Shown: positions 43,895 to 54,795, counted from the stretch's first letter. The stretch is DNA of 64,000 nucleotides from CADEED01 sp043747835 (GCA_043747835.1 JAYTOK010000001.1:1-64000), one strand, 5' to 3'. Numbers and translations: made by a program. Notes: generated by a model from the sequence alone, not told the origin.

Positions 43895-43903
43895 ATTGTA
43901 TCA
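43895..43903 (-). promoter_or_regulatory. extended -10 promoter candidate for nuoA-N
   Basis: TGATACAAT on the minus strand, an extended -10 (TGn plus TACAAT), between tRNA-Leu and nuoA. No -35 stands out. It would give a leader of about 40 nt. Readthrough from tRNA-Leu is the alternative. Confidence 0.45.
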
Positions 43904-43919
43904 GGACAATCGAAAGTGA

Positions 43920-44004
43920 TGGTGCCGACGGGGAGACTCGAACTCCCACGGATCGCTCCGCTAGCCCCTCAAGCTAGTGTGTCTACCAATTCCACCACGT
44001 CGGC
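43920..44004 (-). tRNA. tRNA-Leu (GAG)
   Basis: 85 nt class II tRNA with a long variable arm. Perfect 7-bp acceptor stem GCCGACG/CGTCGGC, encoded CCA, anticodon stem CTAGC/GCTAG with loop TTGAGGG, so anticodon GAG. Starts 15 nt after the secG stop, as leuU follows secG in E. coli. Confidence 0.95.
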
Positions 44005-44019
44005 TTTGCGCAAATTCTC

Positions 44020-44403
44020 TCAGGGATTCTGGGACGGAGCTGGCGCGGGCTCCGCAGGCGCGGGCACGACCGGCACCGCATTCGGATCGAACATCGGCGC
44101 CGCCGGCTGCGGCGCAGGCACGCCCGTCACGGGCACCCGATCGAGCAAGGAAGACGGCACGGCGCGCGCATCGCGCTGGAACAGGTACGTCAGGCAGAGG
44201 CTGTTGAGCATGAAGATCGCGGCGAACACCGCGGTCATGCGCGACAGGCCGGTCGTGGCTCCGCGCGCGCCGAACACGGTGCCCGAGGCGCCCGCGCCGA
44301 ATCCCGCGCCGGCGTCCGCACCCTTGCCCCTTTGCAGCAACACCAGCACGACGACCGAAATCGTCGAGATGACCTGCACGACTGTGAGAATCGTTAACAA
44401 CAT
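44020..44403 (-). CDS. secG: preprotein translocase subunit SecG
   Basis: Small inner-membrane component of SecYEG. 127 residues with two hydrophobic helices (about 3-23 and 55-75) flanking VLLQRGKGADAGAGFGAGASGTVFGARG, the family signature. The C-terminus is Pro/Ala-rich. It follows tpiA by 16 nt. Confidence 0.93.
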   Translation of the reverse strand: MLLTILTVVQVISTISVVVLVLLQRGKGADAGAGFGAGASGTVFGARGATTGLSRMTAVFAAIFMLNSLCLTYLFQRDARAVPSSLLDRVPVTGVPAPQPAAPMFDPNAVPVVPAPAEPAPAPSQNP

Positions 44404-44419
44404 CTTCGTAACCTTAAAG

Positions 44420-45172
44420 TCAGGCGCGCGCCGCGGAGACGATCGCGAGATATTCGTCGGCCTTCAGAGAAGCGCCGCCGATCAACCCGCCATCCACGTT
44501 GGGCATCGAGAAGAGCTCCGCGGCATTCGCGGCCTTGACGCTGCCACCGTACTGGATGCGCACGAGGGCCGCGATCTTAGCATCGCGACCCGCGATCCGG
44601 GCGCGGATGTGTGCGTGCACATCTTCGGCCTGCTGCGGCGTCGCGGTCTTGCCAGTGCCGATGGCCCACACGGGTTCGTACGCGATCACGGCCCGCGTGA
44701 ACGCCTGCACTCCCGACAAGTCCAGCACCGCGTCGAGCTGCCGGTCGACGACTTCGAACGTGCGATTCGCTTCGCGCTCGGCCAGCGATTCGCCGATGCA
44801 GAGGATCGGCGTCATCCCCGCGGCGAGCACGGCCGCGAACTTGCGCGCGACGAGCTGATCGGTTTCACCGAACAACGCCCGGCGCTCGGAATGACCGACG
44901 AGCGCACCGGCGCATCCCACGTCACGCAGCATCGCGGCGGACACCTCACCGGTGAATGCGCCCTGCGTTTCGGCGCACACATTCTGGGCGGCGAGCGAAA
45001 TGCGGGACCCCGCCAGCGCGCGGCCCACTTCGGCGAGATAGATGAATGGGGGGCAAACCCACACCTCGGCGGCCGAGTCCGGCAGCTTGTGCACGATGGC
45101 CTCGACCAGCGCGGCGTTCTCCGCGCGCGACCCGTGCATCTTCCAATTGCCCGCGATGATTTGCCGGCGCAT
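44420..45172 (-). CDS. tpiA: triosephosphate isomerase
   Basis: Interconverts dihydroxyacetone phosphate and glyceraldehyde 3-phosphate in glycolysis. TIM barrel of 250 residues; NWKMHG with catalytic Lys, electrophile His in VGHSERR, and the catalytic Glu in AYEPVWAIGTGKTA, plus the phosphate loop YGGSVKAAN. Lies between glmM and secG, a common order in non-enteric Gammaproteobacteria. Confidence 0.97.
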   Translation of the reverse strand: MRRQIIAGNWKMHGSRAENAALVEAIVHKLPDSAAEVWVCPPFIYLAEVGRALAGSRISLAAQNVCAETQGAFTGEVSAAMLRDVGCAGALVGHSERRALFGETDQLVARKFAAVLAAGMTPILCIGESLAEREANRTFEVVDRQLDAVLDLSGVQAFTRAVIAYEPVWAIGTGKTATPQQAEDVHAHIRARIAGRDAKIAALVRIQYGGSVKAANAAELFSMPNVDGGLIGGASLKADEYLAIVSAARA

Positions 45173-45217
45173 GCCGTATCCGGTGGGGCTGATTCAGCCG
45201 CTCAAAAAAGGGGCGCG

Positions 45218-45246
45218 ATGATAGCGGCGCGTCTCTCAGGACGCAA
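45218..45246 (-). promoter_or_regulatory. sigma70-type promoter for tpiA-secG
   Basis: TTGCGT, 17 bp, TATCAT on the minus strand. The -35 lies in the last codons of glmM, and the -10 is about 45 nt before tpiA. It would allow tpiA, secG and tRNA-Leu to be transcribed apart from ftsH-folP-glmM. Confidence 0.55.
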
Positions 45247-46570
45247 CGCGGCGAACAACGGCGGCAATTTCCTCGGCGCACCGGACGGTATCGGTCTCAT
45301 CGCGAGCCTCGACCATGACCCGGATCACCGGCTCGGTGCCCGAGGGGCGCAGGACCACCCGGCCATCGTCGCCAAGCCTCTGCGCGACCCGCTGCACGGT
45401 TTCCTCGACCTCTGGAACCGACTTCGGATCGAAACGGCGCGCAACGCGCACGTTGATCATGGTCTGCGGGAAGCGCGGCATTCCGGCCGCGAGCTCGGCG
45501 AGGCCCTGCCCCGTCTCACGCATGACCGCGAGCACCTGCAAAGCGGCCATCAGGGCATCGCCCGTCGTCGTCTTGTCGAGCAGCAGGATGTGTCCCGAAG
45601 ATTCGCCACCCAGCCTTCCGCCCAACTCGCGCAGCATCGCGAGGACGTAGCGGTCGCCGACCTGGGCACGGCGGAAGTCGATGCCCTGCTGACGCAGCGC
45701 GACCTCGAGACCCAGATTGCTCATGACCGTGCCGACCACAGGTCCCTGAAGTGTGCCGGCGCGTTTGCGCGCGGTCGCGATGATGTAGATGATCTGATCG
45801 CCGTCGATGACGCGTCCCAGTCCATCGACCATGACGAGACGATCGCCGTCGCCATCGAGCGCGATGCCGGCGGCGGCGCGCACGCCGGGAACCGTCAGTT
45901 GCAGGAGGCTTGGCGCGGTCGATCCGCAACCATCGTTGATGTTGCGGCCGTTCGGCGAGCAGCCGATCGGAATGATTTCGGCGCCGAGATCCGCGAGCGT
46001 GCGCGGCACCACTTTATATCCCGCACCGTTGCCGCAATCGACGACGAGCTTGAGACCTTCGAACGTGACGCCCTTCGGCAGCGAATCCGCGCAGAAGTCC
46101 TGGTAGAGGCGCCGCGACTTGTCGACGCGCGAGGCGCGTCCGAGTCCCACCGACGAACGCGTGACCGGGCCGTTCTCGAGCTCGGCCTCGATCTGTTCTT
46201 CGATTTCGTCGGACAGCTTGCCGCCTTCCGCGTCGAAGAACTTGATGCCGTTGTCGTCGTAGAGGTTGTGCGAGGCGCTGATGACGACGGCCAAGTTGCA
46301 CTGGAACTTGCGGGCGAGATAGGCGATGCCCGGCGTCGGCAACGGACCGATCAGCATCACGTTGACACCGGCGGCGACGAAACCCGCTTCGAGTGCGGCC
46401 TCGAACATGTACCCGGAGAGTCGCGTGTCCTTGCCGATGAGCACGGTGCCGCCCTGCGGCGCGAGCACTCTCGCGGCGGCGCTGGCGAGTCGCAAAGCGA
46501 AATCCACGGTCATCGGATACTCACCGACGCGGCCGCGAATACCGTCGGTGCCGAAATATTTACGGGGCAT
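45236..46570 (-). CDS. glmM: phosphoglucosamine mutase
   Basis: Converts glucosamine 6-phosphate to glucosamine 1-phosphate for UDP-GlcNAc and peptidoglycan. 444 residues, four alpha-D-phosphohexomutase domains. N-terminal FGTDGIRG, active-site phosphoserine Ser100 in ISASHN, metal loop DGDGDR, and the phosphate-binding RPSGTEPVIR near the C-terminus. Its start overlaps the folP end by 11 nt, giving the ftsH-folP-glmM order of E. coli. Confidence 0.97.
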   Translation of the reverse strand: MPRKYFGTDGIRGRVGEYPMTVDFALRLASAAARVLAPQGGTVLIGKDTRLSGYMFEAALEAGFVAAGVNVMLIGPLPTPGIAYLARKFQCNLAVVISASHNLYDDNGIKFFDAEGGKLSDEIEEQIEAELENGPVTRSSVGLGRASRVDKSRRLYQDFCADSLPKGVTFEGLKLVVDCGNGAGYKVVPRTLADLGAEIIPIGCSPNGRNINDGCGSTAPSLLQLTVPGVRAAAGIALDGDGDRLVMVDGLGRVIDGDQIIYIIATARKRAGTLQGPVVGTVMSNLGLEVALRQQGIDFRRAQVGDRYVLAMLRELGGRLGGESSGHILLLDKTTTGDALMAALQVLAVMRETGQGLAELAAGMPRFPQTMINVRVARRFDPKSVPEVEETVQRVAQRLGDDGRVVLRPSGTEPVIRVMVEARDETDTVRCAEEIAAVVRRVAS

Positions 46571-47432
46571 CGAATGCTTCTCCCTGAACGCTTGCCTGAT
46601 TCACGGCCGCGGCAACGCGCACGGCATCGACCGTGGCGGCCACGTCGTGGGCGCGCACGATACGCGCTCCATTGAGAACCGCAATGGTGGCAAGGGCCAG
46701 GCTTCCCGCGGTTCTGTCCACCACTTCACGTCCCGTGAGTCGCGCCAGCATCGACTTGCGCGAGAGTCCGACGACGACGGGCACGCCAAGATCGTTCAGG
46801 CGTGCGAGCGACTTGAGCAGGACGAGGTTGTCGACGAGCCTCTTGCCGAAACCGAAGCCCGGATCGATCGCGAGTCGCGCCGCCTCGATGCCCGCCTCAC
46901 GGCAGGCGCGGATGCGTTCCGCGAGAAAGCCCCGCACATCGGCGATGACGTCGGCGTAGCGAGGCGCGTCCTGCATCGAGCGCGGTTCGCCCTGCATGTG
47001 CATCAGACAGAGGCCGGCGCGCGTCGCGGCGGCCGCGGCGAGCGCGCCCGGCTCACGCAATCCCCGCACGTCGTTGATGATGTCGGCGCCCGCATCGACG
47101 GCGGCGCGCATGACCTCGGCCTTGCTCGTGTCGACGGAAATGAACGCGTCGGTTTCAGCGCGCAACGCGGCGATCAACGGGACGACGCGCGCGAGCTCTT
47201 CCGCGAGAGGCGCGGGCTTCGCGCCGGGCCGTGTGGATTCTCCGCCGACGTCGATGATGCGCGCGCCCTGTTCCACCATGCGCAATGCGTGGCGTAGCGC
47301 CGCGCCCGGCGCCAGGAACTCGCCGCCATCGGAGAAGGAATCGGGTGTGACGTTCAGGACACCCATGACCACGGGGACGCCGAGATCGAGCTCGCGATCC
47401 CGGCAGAGCCAACGGGCGACGGGACTGCTCAT
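46560..47432 (-). CDS. folP: dihydropteroate synthase
   Basis: Condenses p-aminobenzoate with dihydropterin pyrophosphate in folate synthesis; the sulfonamide target. TIM barrel of 290 residues; VMGVLNVTPDSFSDGG, GGESTRPGA and the pterin-site segment DPGFGFGK are present. It has a 12-residue longer N-terminus than minimal family members. Confidence 0.96.
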   Translation of the reverse strand: MSSPVARWLCRDRELDLGVPVVMGVLNVTPDSFSDGGEFLAPGAALRHALRMVEQGARIIDVGGESTRPGAKPAPLAEELARVVPLIAALRAETDAFISVDTSKAEVMRAAVDAGADIINDVRGLREPGALAAAAATRAGLCLMHMQGEPRSMQDAPRYADVIADVRGFLAERIRACREAGIEAARLAIDPGFGFGKRLVDNLVLLKSLARLNDLGVPVVVGLSRKSMLARLTGREVVDRTAGSLALATIAVLNGARIVRAHDVAATVDAVRVAAAVNQASVQGEAFDAP

Positions 47433-47440
47433 GACGTGAC

Positions 47441-47460
47441 ACCGCCCCTTTCGGGGCGGT
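47441..47460 (-). other. stem-loop between ftsH and folP
   Basis: Perfect 8-bp stem ACCGCCCC/GGGGCGGT with a 4-nt loop in the 37-nt gap, ending 8 nt before the folP ATG. There is no T-run. It may lower folP initiation or protect the ftsH mRNA 3' end. Confidence 0.5.
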
Positions 47461-47469
47461 AGTTAGTGG

Positions 47470-49386
<1,917 letters not shown>

Positions 49387-49583
49387 AGAGTTACCCTCGT
49401 GGGACGGCCCGGAAGCACCCGGGACCTGGGATTGCAAGCACGCTACACCATCCTAAAAGCGCTCGCCAGCAGGTAAAGCTCAGAACTGCCGGGGCCGAGG
49501 TGTCAGATTCGATTCGTCTTGATTAGGACGACACCCTTGGCTTTCAAGGCCCGGTCCGCGCAAGCAGTCTTTACAATGCCGTC

Positions 49584-49883
49584 ATGGAACTCTCGGAACG
49601 ACAGCGCAAGTATCTTCGCGGCTTGGGCCACGCATTGAATCCCGTGTTGCTGGTGGGCTCGGCGGGAATGAGCCCGACGGTCATCGCGGAGGCGAAACGC
49701 GCCCTGCACGACCACGAACTCGTCAAGGTGAAGTTCCGCGGGGCCGAGCGAGGAGCTCGTGACGCGGGGCTCTCGGAACTGGCAACCGCGACCGACAGCG
49801 TGCTCGTCCAGAAGATCGGCCATACGGCCCTCTACTACAAACGCCGAATCGATCGTCCGGGAATTGTGATCCCGGACGCATAA
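49584..49883 (+). CDS. yhbY: YhbY, CRM-domain RNA-binding protein
   Basis: 99-residue single CRM (CRS1-YhbY) domain protein associated with 50S ribosomal precursors in E. coli. The helix-rich start ERQRKYLRGLGHALNPVLLVG, with its GxxG-type loop (GSAGMS), and HELVKVKF match. Divergent from ftsH, as in E. coli, but rlmE is missing between them. There is no Shine-Dalgarno; a TACAAT ends 6 nt before the ATG. Confidence 0.92.
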   Translation: MELSERQRKYLRGLGHALNPVLLVGSAGMSPTVIAEAKRALHDHELVKVKFRGAERGARDAGLSELATATDSVLVQKIGHTALYYKRRIDRPGIVIPDA

Positions 49884-49995
49884 AGAGACCTTATTGCTGG
49901 CCGATCCAGTCTCACCGGGAAGATCATTCCCCGACGGGAGACATTGGCGAACTTCCAGTGGCAAGTTGCTGGAATAAGTCGTATATCGGACACAC

Positions 49996-52647
49996 ATGGC
50001 GGCTCAACCTACTCGTTCGTTTGGGCGTGAAGCCGTGGCGGTCTATCTAGCCGCCGCCCTGGTCGTATTTGGGACCTGGGCCGCGTCCCGTTACCTCATC
50101 CTGCGCAAGTTCGAGAACATCGAGCAGAACGACGTCGCGCGCAGCGTCGAGGTCATGCGCAAGGCTCTCGTCGCCAAGAACACCGAAATCGAAACGGTGT
50201 CGCGCGACTTCGCGCGCTGGGACGACATGTACTCGTACGTCTCGACGCTCGACGACAAGTTCGAGTACGAGAACTTTTCCGAAGCGGGCCTCGACGAGAT
50301 GAACGTCGACCTCGTGTGGGTACTCGACCCAAAGGAGAAACTGCTCTCCTCGTTCGAGAACGACACCGACGAAGCCCGTTACCTGCACCCCGCGAGCCCT
50401 GGCGTCGTCTCGGAGATCAACCGGCTCACCCCGCTGGTGCGAACCGCGCTCGACCAGGAAGGCACGCTGCGTCTCGTGCAGATCAACGGTGTGCCGCACG
50501 TCATCGCCGCGCAAACCGTCCTGCACAGCGATCGCAGCGGTCCCGCCGCCGGCACACTCGTGTTCGCGCGCCGCATCAGCGCACCGGAGATCGCCGGCAT
50601 CGGCGCCGATACCCAGCTCGACGTGAAGTTTTCGATGCTGGACGACCGCGCGGTGGTCGCTGAAAAAACCGACCTCGTCGTCGCACCCGAAGGCCGTCGC
50701 ATCGTGCGCCGTTCAGACACGATCATCGAAGGGCAATTGCGGCTCGACACGATCGACAATCGTCCGCTCGCGGTTCTCCACACCGTGCTGCCACGCTCGG
50801 TCATGCAAAGCGGCCAACAGGGCGTCAACTATCTCGTCGGGCTCGTCGCGTTGCTCCTCAGTATCGTCATCGCCGCCTGGCATGCGTACAGCGGCCGGCT
50901 CAAACGCAGCTCCGAGCTCGCGGCCACCAACGAAACCCGCTATCGCGCAATCTTCGATCGCGCGGCGTCGGGCATCGTGCTCTTCGATCCGACATCGCGC
51001 CGCGTGCTCGACGCGAACCCGCAGGCGCAACGGCTCGTCGGCGCGTCGCTGGGCGAACTCCGGCGGCGCGATGTCGCCACGATATTCGATACGCCTGTCT
51101 CCCTCGCCCCCGCGGCCGAGGCCGAGGCCACCGCCGAAACCCGCCCCGCGCAGGTGCTGCGCGCCGACGGCGAGCGTCGTGATGTCGAATTTTCGATCGC
51201 CGACCTCGAACCCGGGACGAATCGCCTGCACGCGATGCTGATGCAGGACATTTCCCACCGCCGCGAAGCCGAGCGACGCGCGCAGGAACATCAGTTGTCC
51301 CTGCAGCACCTCGCCACGCACGACTCGCTCACCGGGCTGCCGAACCGCACCTATCTCAACGAAGAGCTGCCGCGTCTCATCGACGAAGCCGCGCGCCGCG
51401 GCGATTCGCTGTCGATCCTCTACATCGACTGCGACAACTTCAAGAACATCAACGATTCGCGCGGCCACTCGGTCGGCGACGACTATCTTCGTTCGGTCGC
51501 GCGGCGACTTCGCGATTCGATCGCGAGCCCGGACCTCGTCGTGCGCATGGGCGGCGATGAGTTCCTCGTCGTCACGCGCCACTACGGTCTCGACCCCGAC
51601 AGCGCGGCGATCGCCGAGCGCGTCGCCGCCGCGCTGAAGAAACCCGTGCGGCTCGGCGAAGCCACCTACTCCGCAACCACGAGCATCGGTCTCTCGGTCT
51701 ACCCGCGCGATGCCACCACGATGAGCGAGCTGCTGCGCTGCGCCGACATCGCACTGTACGAAGCGAAAGCACGCGGCCGCGACAACGTGCAGATGTTCGA
51801 CGCCGCGATGAACAAGCGCGTGCACACGCGACTCGCGCTCGAGCAGGACCTGCGCAGCGCGGTGAACCGCGAAGCCATCGAGATCCAGCTGCAGCCCATC
51901 GTCGACATCCGCAGCGGCCGACTGGTCAGCTTCGAAGCGCTGGCGCGCTGGAACGATCCGCGCCACGGCTCCGTGCCGCCGCTCCAGTTCATCGAAGTCG
52001 CCGAGGCATCCGACCTCATCGTCGAACTCGGCGAATGCGTCATCCGGAATGTCGCGCGGCAGATCGCCGCGTGGCAGCGCGCGGGCCTGAAGCCCGTGCC
52101 CGTCGCGGTCAACGTCTCCGCGAAGCAGTTGAAGCGCTCCAACCTGCCCGAGCGCATCGTCGCGATCGCGCACGAATTCGACATCGCGCCGCACCAGCTC
52201 GAAGTGGAGCTCACGGAATCGGTCGCGATGCAGGATTCCGAGCAGCATGTCGCGAAGCTGCACGCATTGCGCGACCTCGGCGTGCGCGTGTCGGTCGATG
52301 ACTTCGGCACCGGTTACTCGAGCCTCGCCTATCTACGCAATCTGCCGATCGACTACCTCAAGATCGACCGCACGTTCGTGCGCGACATGAACGTCGATCG
52401 CAACGACGCGGCGATCGTGCGCGCGATCATCAGCATGGCGCAGAGCCTGCACCTGGGCACGGTCGCGGAAGGCATCGAGACGCGCGAGCACGCCTCGCAG
52501 CTGCTGGCGCTCGGCTGTTCGACGGGACAGGGTTATTTCTTCAGCAAGCCGATGCCCGCGCACGAGACGCACGAGCTGCTGCGCACGATGCGCGGCGCGG
52601 CGCCGATGACGACGAGCCCGAATCTCGAGATCGTCAGGGTTTCCTGA
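49996..52647 (+). CDS. CHASE4-PAS-GGDEF-EAL cyclic-di-GMP signalling protein
   Basis: 883-residue inner-membrane protein predicted to make and/or break c-di-GMP. Helix about 13-33, periplasmic CHASE4 sensor (about 50-235, with SRDFARWDDMYSYV), second helix about 268-290, PAS domain about 308-425, GGDEF domain with intact GGDEF at about 519-523, and EAL domain with EAL at 647-649 and DDFGTGYSSL. The usual allosteric I-site RxxD before GGDEF reads ASPD, so product inhibition may be lost. Both active motifs look intact; the dominant activity cannot be told. Stands alone, 112 bp after yhbY. Confidence 0.92.
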   Translation: MAAQPTRSFGREAVAVYLAAALVVFGTWAASRYLILRKFENIEQNDVARSVEVMRKALVAKNTEIETVSRDFARWDDMYSYVSTLDDKFEYENFSEAGLDEMNVDLVWVLDPKEKLLSSFENDTDEARYLHPASPGVVSEINRLTPLVRTALDQEGTLRLVQINGVPHVIAAQTVLHSDRSGPAAGTLVFARRISAPEIAGIGADTQLDVKFSMLDDRAVVAEKTDLVVAPEGRRIVRRSDTIIEGQLRLDTIDNRPLAVLHTVLPRSVMQSGQQGVNYLVGLVALLLSIVIAAWHAYSGRLKRSSELAATNETRYRAIFDRAASGIVLFDPTSRRVLDANPQAQRLVGASLGELRRRDVATIFDTPVSLAPAAEAEATAETRPAQVLRADGERRDVEFSIADLEPGTNRLHAMLMQDISHRREAERRAQEHQLSLQHLATHDSLTGLPNRTYLNEELPRLIDEAARRGDSLSILYIDCDNFKNINDSRGHSVGDDYLRSVARRLRDSIASPDLVVRMGGDEFLVVTRHYGLDPDSAAIAERVAAALKKPVRLGEATYSATTSIGLSVYPRDATTMSELLRCADIALYEAKARGRDNVQMFDAAMNKRVHTRLALEQDLRSAVNREAIEIQLQPIVDIRSGRLVSFEALARWNDPRHGSVPPLQFIEVAEASDLIVELGECVIRNVARQIAAWQRAGLKPVPVAVNVSAKQLKRSNLPERIVAIAHEFDIAPHQLEVELTESVAMQDSEQHVAKLHALRDLGVRVSVDDFGTGYSSLAYLRNLPIDYLKIDRTFVRDMNVDRNDAAIVRAIISMAQSLHLGTVAEGIETREHASQLLALGCSTGQGYFFSKPMPAHETHELLRTMRGAAPMTTSPNLEIVRVS

Positions 52648-52663
52648 TCAGTCAGGTTTTCTG
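52641..52663 (+). terminator. weak terminator after the GGDEF-EAL gene
   Basis: CCTGA-TCAG-TCAGG followed by TTTTC, starting at the stop codon. The stem is only 5 bp, so it may be weak. Confidence 0.4.
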
Positions 52664-52693
52664 ATCGCGGAGCCCCGCCCGAAGGGCGAAAGA

Positions 52694-53710
52694 TCAATAG
52701 TCGATGTCGGGCAACGGGGGCCGCTCCGGCTTCGGCCGCAGCCGATCGAACAACCACCCCGCGCCGAGGATCAAAAACACGATCCCGACGCCACCGCCGA
52801 TCCACCACATCATCTTGCGCGTCTTGCGGCGCTCGGTGACTTCCTTGAGCGCCGCCGCTCGCGCCGCCGCGACTTCCGCGGCCTGCAACTCGGGACTCGC
52901 TTCGGCCTCGACGTTCGGATAATCCTTTTTGAACCGCGCGATGCGTTTCTGGACCAGAGCCGCGCGCGGCGCGCCGTAGTTCACGGCACGCTGATAGAAA
53001 TTGACGGGACTGCCGTCAGAACCCGCATAGATCAGATCGCCAGCCGACGCATACATGTCGCCGACGATCGGGTCGGGCGGCTTCACGAATTTCGTACGCT
53101 CCTGCATCTGGTAGTCGATGTGCCCTACCAGTTCGTCGACGCCCTTGAGCTTTCCGTCCTTGTCGACGGGCAGGATCGCCGGCGGCACGGGCACTTCGTC
53201 GGTGCCGAAATCCAGCCCGAGCACCGTGTTCTTCTCGAGCCACTGCGGATCCGACGCAAGCCGGATCTTCGCCTCGAGGATGCGCACGTGCAGCCACTCC
53301 GATCCCGCATGTTCGGTCGCGTCGCGCTTGATGCCTTCGCGGATCCAGTCGAGCGCGTCGGCGTCAGCCCCACCCTTGAGCTCGAGCGCGGTACCGAGGT
53401 TCGCCGCGATCATCGCGCTCTTGCCCGGAAACTTCGTCTCCGTCTCGCGCAGCAGCGCGATGGCGTCGTCGTACTTGCCGACGATCGTCCATCCCACCGC
53501 GAGATCGTTGGCCGTCTCGAGCGACGGCTCGAGTTCGTGAGCACTCTTCAGATTGACGACGGCAAGATCGACCGCCGGCTTGTCGTTCTCATCGAAGGCG
53601 TGCAGCAGCTCGGAGGTCGCCGTGTTGAGGCAGGCCATCGCCGGACCGGCGAGGACCAGCAGGATCGCGACGGGCGCGAAGCGGCGCAGGGACTTGAGGA
53701 ACCGGCTCAT
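52694..53710 (-). CDS. exported TPR-like protein with C-terminal membrane anchor, function unknown
   Basis: 338 residues from ATG 53710. The signal sequence FAPVAILLVLAGPAMA is followed at once by a Cys, but AMAC is a poor lipobox, so signal peptidase I is as likely. A tetratricopeptide-like helical region spans about 35-150 (AVVNLKSAHELEP, GKYDDAIALLRE, NLGTALELKGG). An unassigned middle region follows, then a basic helix and one transmembrane segment near the C-terminus (MMWWIGGGVGIVFLILGAGWLF). 26 nt after the DUF1080 gene. Function not recognised. Confidence 0.7.
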   Translation of the reverse strand: MSRFLKSLRRFAPVAILLVLAGPAMACLNTATSELLHAFDENDKPAVDLAVVNLKSAHELEPSLETANDLAVGWTIVGKYDDAIALLRETETKFPGKSAMIAANLGTALELKGGADADALDWIREGIKRDATEHAGSEWLHVRILEAKIRLASDPQWLEKNTVLGLDFGTDEVPVPPAILPVDKDGKLKGVDELVGHIDYQMQERTKFVKPPDPIVGDMYASAGDLIYAGSDGSPVNFYQRAVNYGAPRAALVQKRIARFKKDYPNVEAEASPELQAAEVAAARAAALKEVTERRKTRKMMWWIGGGVGIVFLILGAGWLFDRLRPKPERPPLPDIDY

Positions 53711-53736
53711 CCTGTCTCTGACCCCCGTCTCCTCGC

Positions 53737-54795
53737 TCAGTTCTTTCCGGGCACCCAAAAGTCTTTCCATCCGAGCTCCGCGGACTTGACGGCCTGCAGT
53801 CTTGTCTTCAAACGTGCGGCGTCCACGCTCGTCGCGGCGCCGGAACTGAACGCGATCTTCGCGCCGGCCGCCTTGGCGGCCTTCAGCAGATCGACGTTCG
53901 GTGGCGCAGCGCCATCCACGACGACCACCACGCTGGCGGGATAGTTAGCCAGCACGCCGGCGGGAAGTTCGCTGCCGAGCGTCAGTCCGTGACGGCGCAC
54001 CTCGCTCCAGAACGCGGTCGCGTCACCGGGCGGCGGCGCAAGGCCAAGATCGATCAGCGGGATGTTGGCGTCCGATGCCCAAGTGACGAGTTCGTCGAGC
54101 TCGCGATCCGCGATCGGCACGAGGCCCGCGGGCGGCGCCGCGTCGTTCGGCAGCAGCTTCACGCGGATGTTGCGGTACTTCACGACGCTCGCCGGGTCGT
54201 GCGCCTGCAGCGCGAATGTGCCCGATCCCAGGTAGCGGCCGGGCTTGTCCTTGCCGCGCGGTGCGTTCGGCGCTTCGGCGTACTCCGCGACGAGCTTGTC
54301 GTCGACGAAAGTCTGGATCGTCTTGCCCACGACGCGGATCCGGTAGTTGAACCACTGGTTGTCTTTCGCCGGCGCCACCCAGGTGTTGCGCACGGCATAG
54401 ACGCTGCCCGTCATCTTGTGTTCGACGTAGCCGTTCATCTTCTCGGCGGGCGGATTCGAGTTGATGACCTGCAATTCGTAGCCGGCGGCGGGCCAGCCCG
54501 GACCCTGCCATTTCGAGTGCACATAGACGCCGCTGTTCGCGCCGGGCGAAGTCATCACGTCGAGCGACAGCTCGAAATTCCGGAAGTCGTGCTTCGCCAC
54601 CTTGCCGACGTAGAACAGGTGCGAGCGGTCGCCGTGCGAGACGAACGCGCCGTCTTCCACGACCCAGGCCTCGGGGCGCTCCGGGGTTTTCCAGCCGGCG
54701 AGAGACTTGCCGTCCTGCAGGGGAATCCAGTCCTGCGCGAACGATGGCGTGGCGACGAGTACCGCTGCGAGAACCGACAACGCCGCAAGCTTCAT
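53737..54795 (-). CDS. secreted DUF1080 (3-keto-disaccharide hydrolase-like) protein with extra C-terminal region
   Basis: 352 residues. Signal peptide MKLAALSVLAAVLVATPSFA with cleavage before QDW. Residues 22-215 form a DUF1080 concanavalin-like domain: WIPLQDGKSLAGW, NFELSLDVMTSPGANSGVYV, GYELQVINS and the final FALQAHDPASVVKYRNIRVKLL. DUF1080 proteins are associated with sugar or keto-glycoside hydrolysis. The last 135 residues are an unassigned alpha/beta domain (LIDLGLAPPPGD, VVVVVDGAAPPNVDLLKAAKAAGAKIAF), faintly PHP-like but without its metal-binding His/Asp set. 21 nt after greA. Confidence 0.82.
   Translation of the reverse strand: MKLAALSVLAAVLVATPSFAQDWIPLQDGKSLAGWKTPERPEAWVVEDGAFVSHGDRSHLFYVGKVAKHDFRNFELSLDVMTSPGANSGVYVHSKWQGPGWPAAGYELQVINSNPPAEKMNGYVEHKMTGSVYAVRNTWVAPAKDNQWFNYRIRVVGKTIQTFVDDKLVAEYAEAPNAPRGKDKPGRYLGSGTFALQAHDPASVVKYRNIRVKLLPNDAAPPAGLVPIADRELDELVTWASDANIPLIDLGLAPPPGDATAFWSEVRRHGLTLGSELPAGVLANYPASVVVVVDGAAPPNVDLLKAAKAAGAKIAFSSGAATSVDAARLKTRLQAVKSAELGWKDFWVPGKN

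Noticed and set aside
43916..46675. 919-residue open frame crossing tRNA-Leu, secG, tpiA and glmM
   Set aside because: It spans a tRNA and three real genes on the opposite strand.
49959..49975. Sigma54-like TGGCA...TTGCT before the GGDEF-EAL gene
   Set aside because: The spacing between the GG and GC elements is too short for a -24/-12 promoter.
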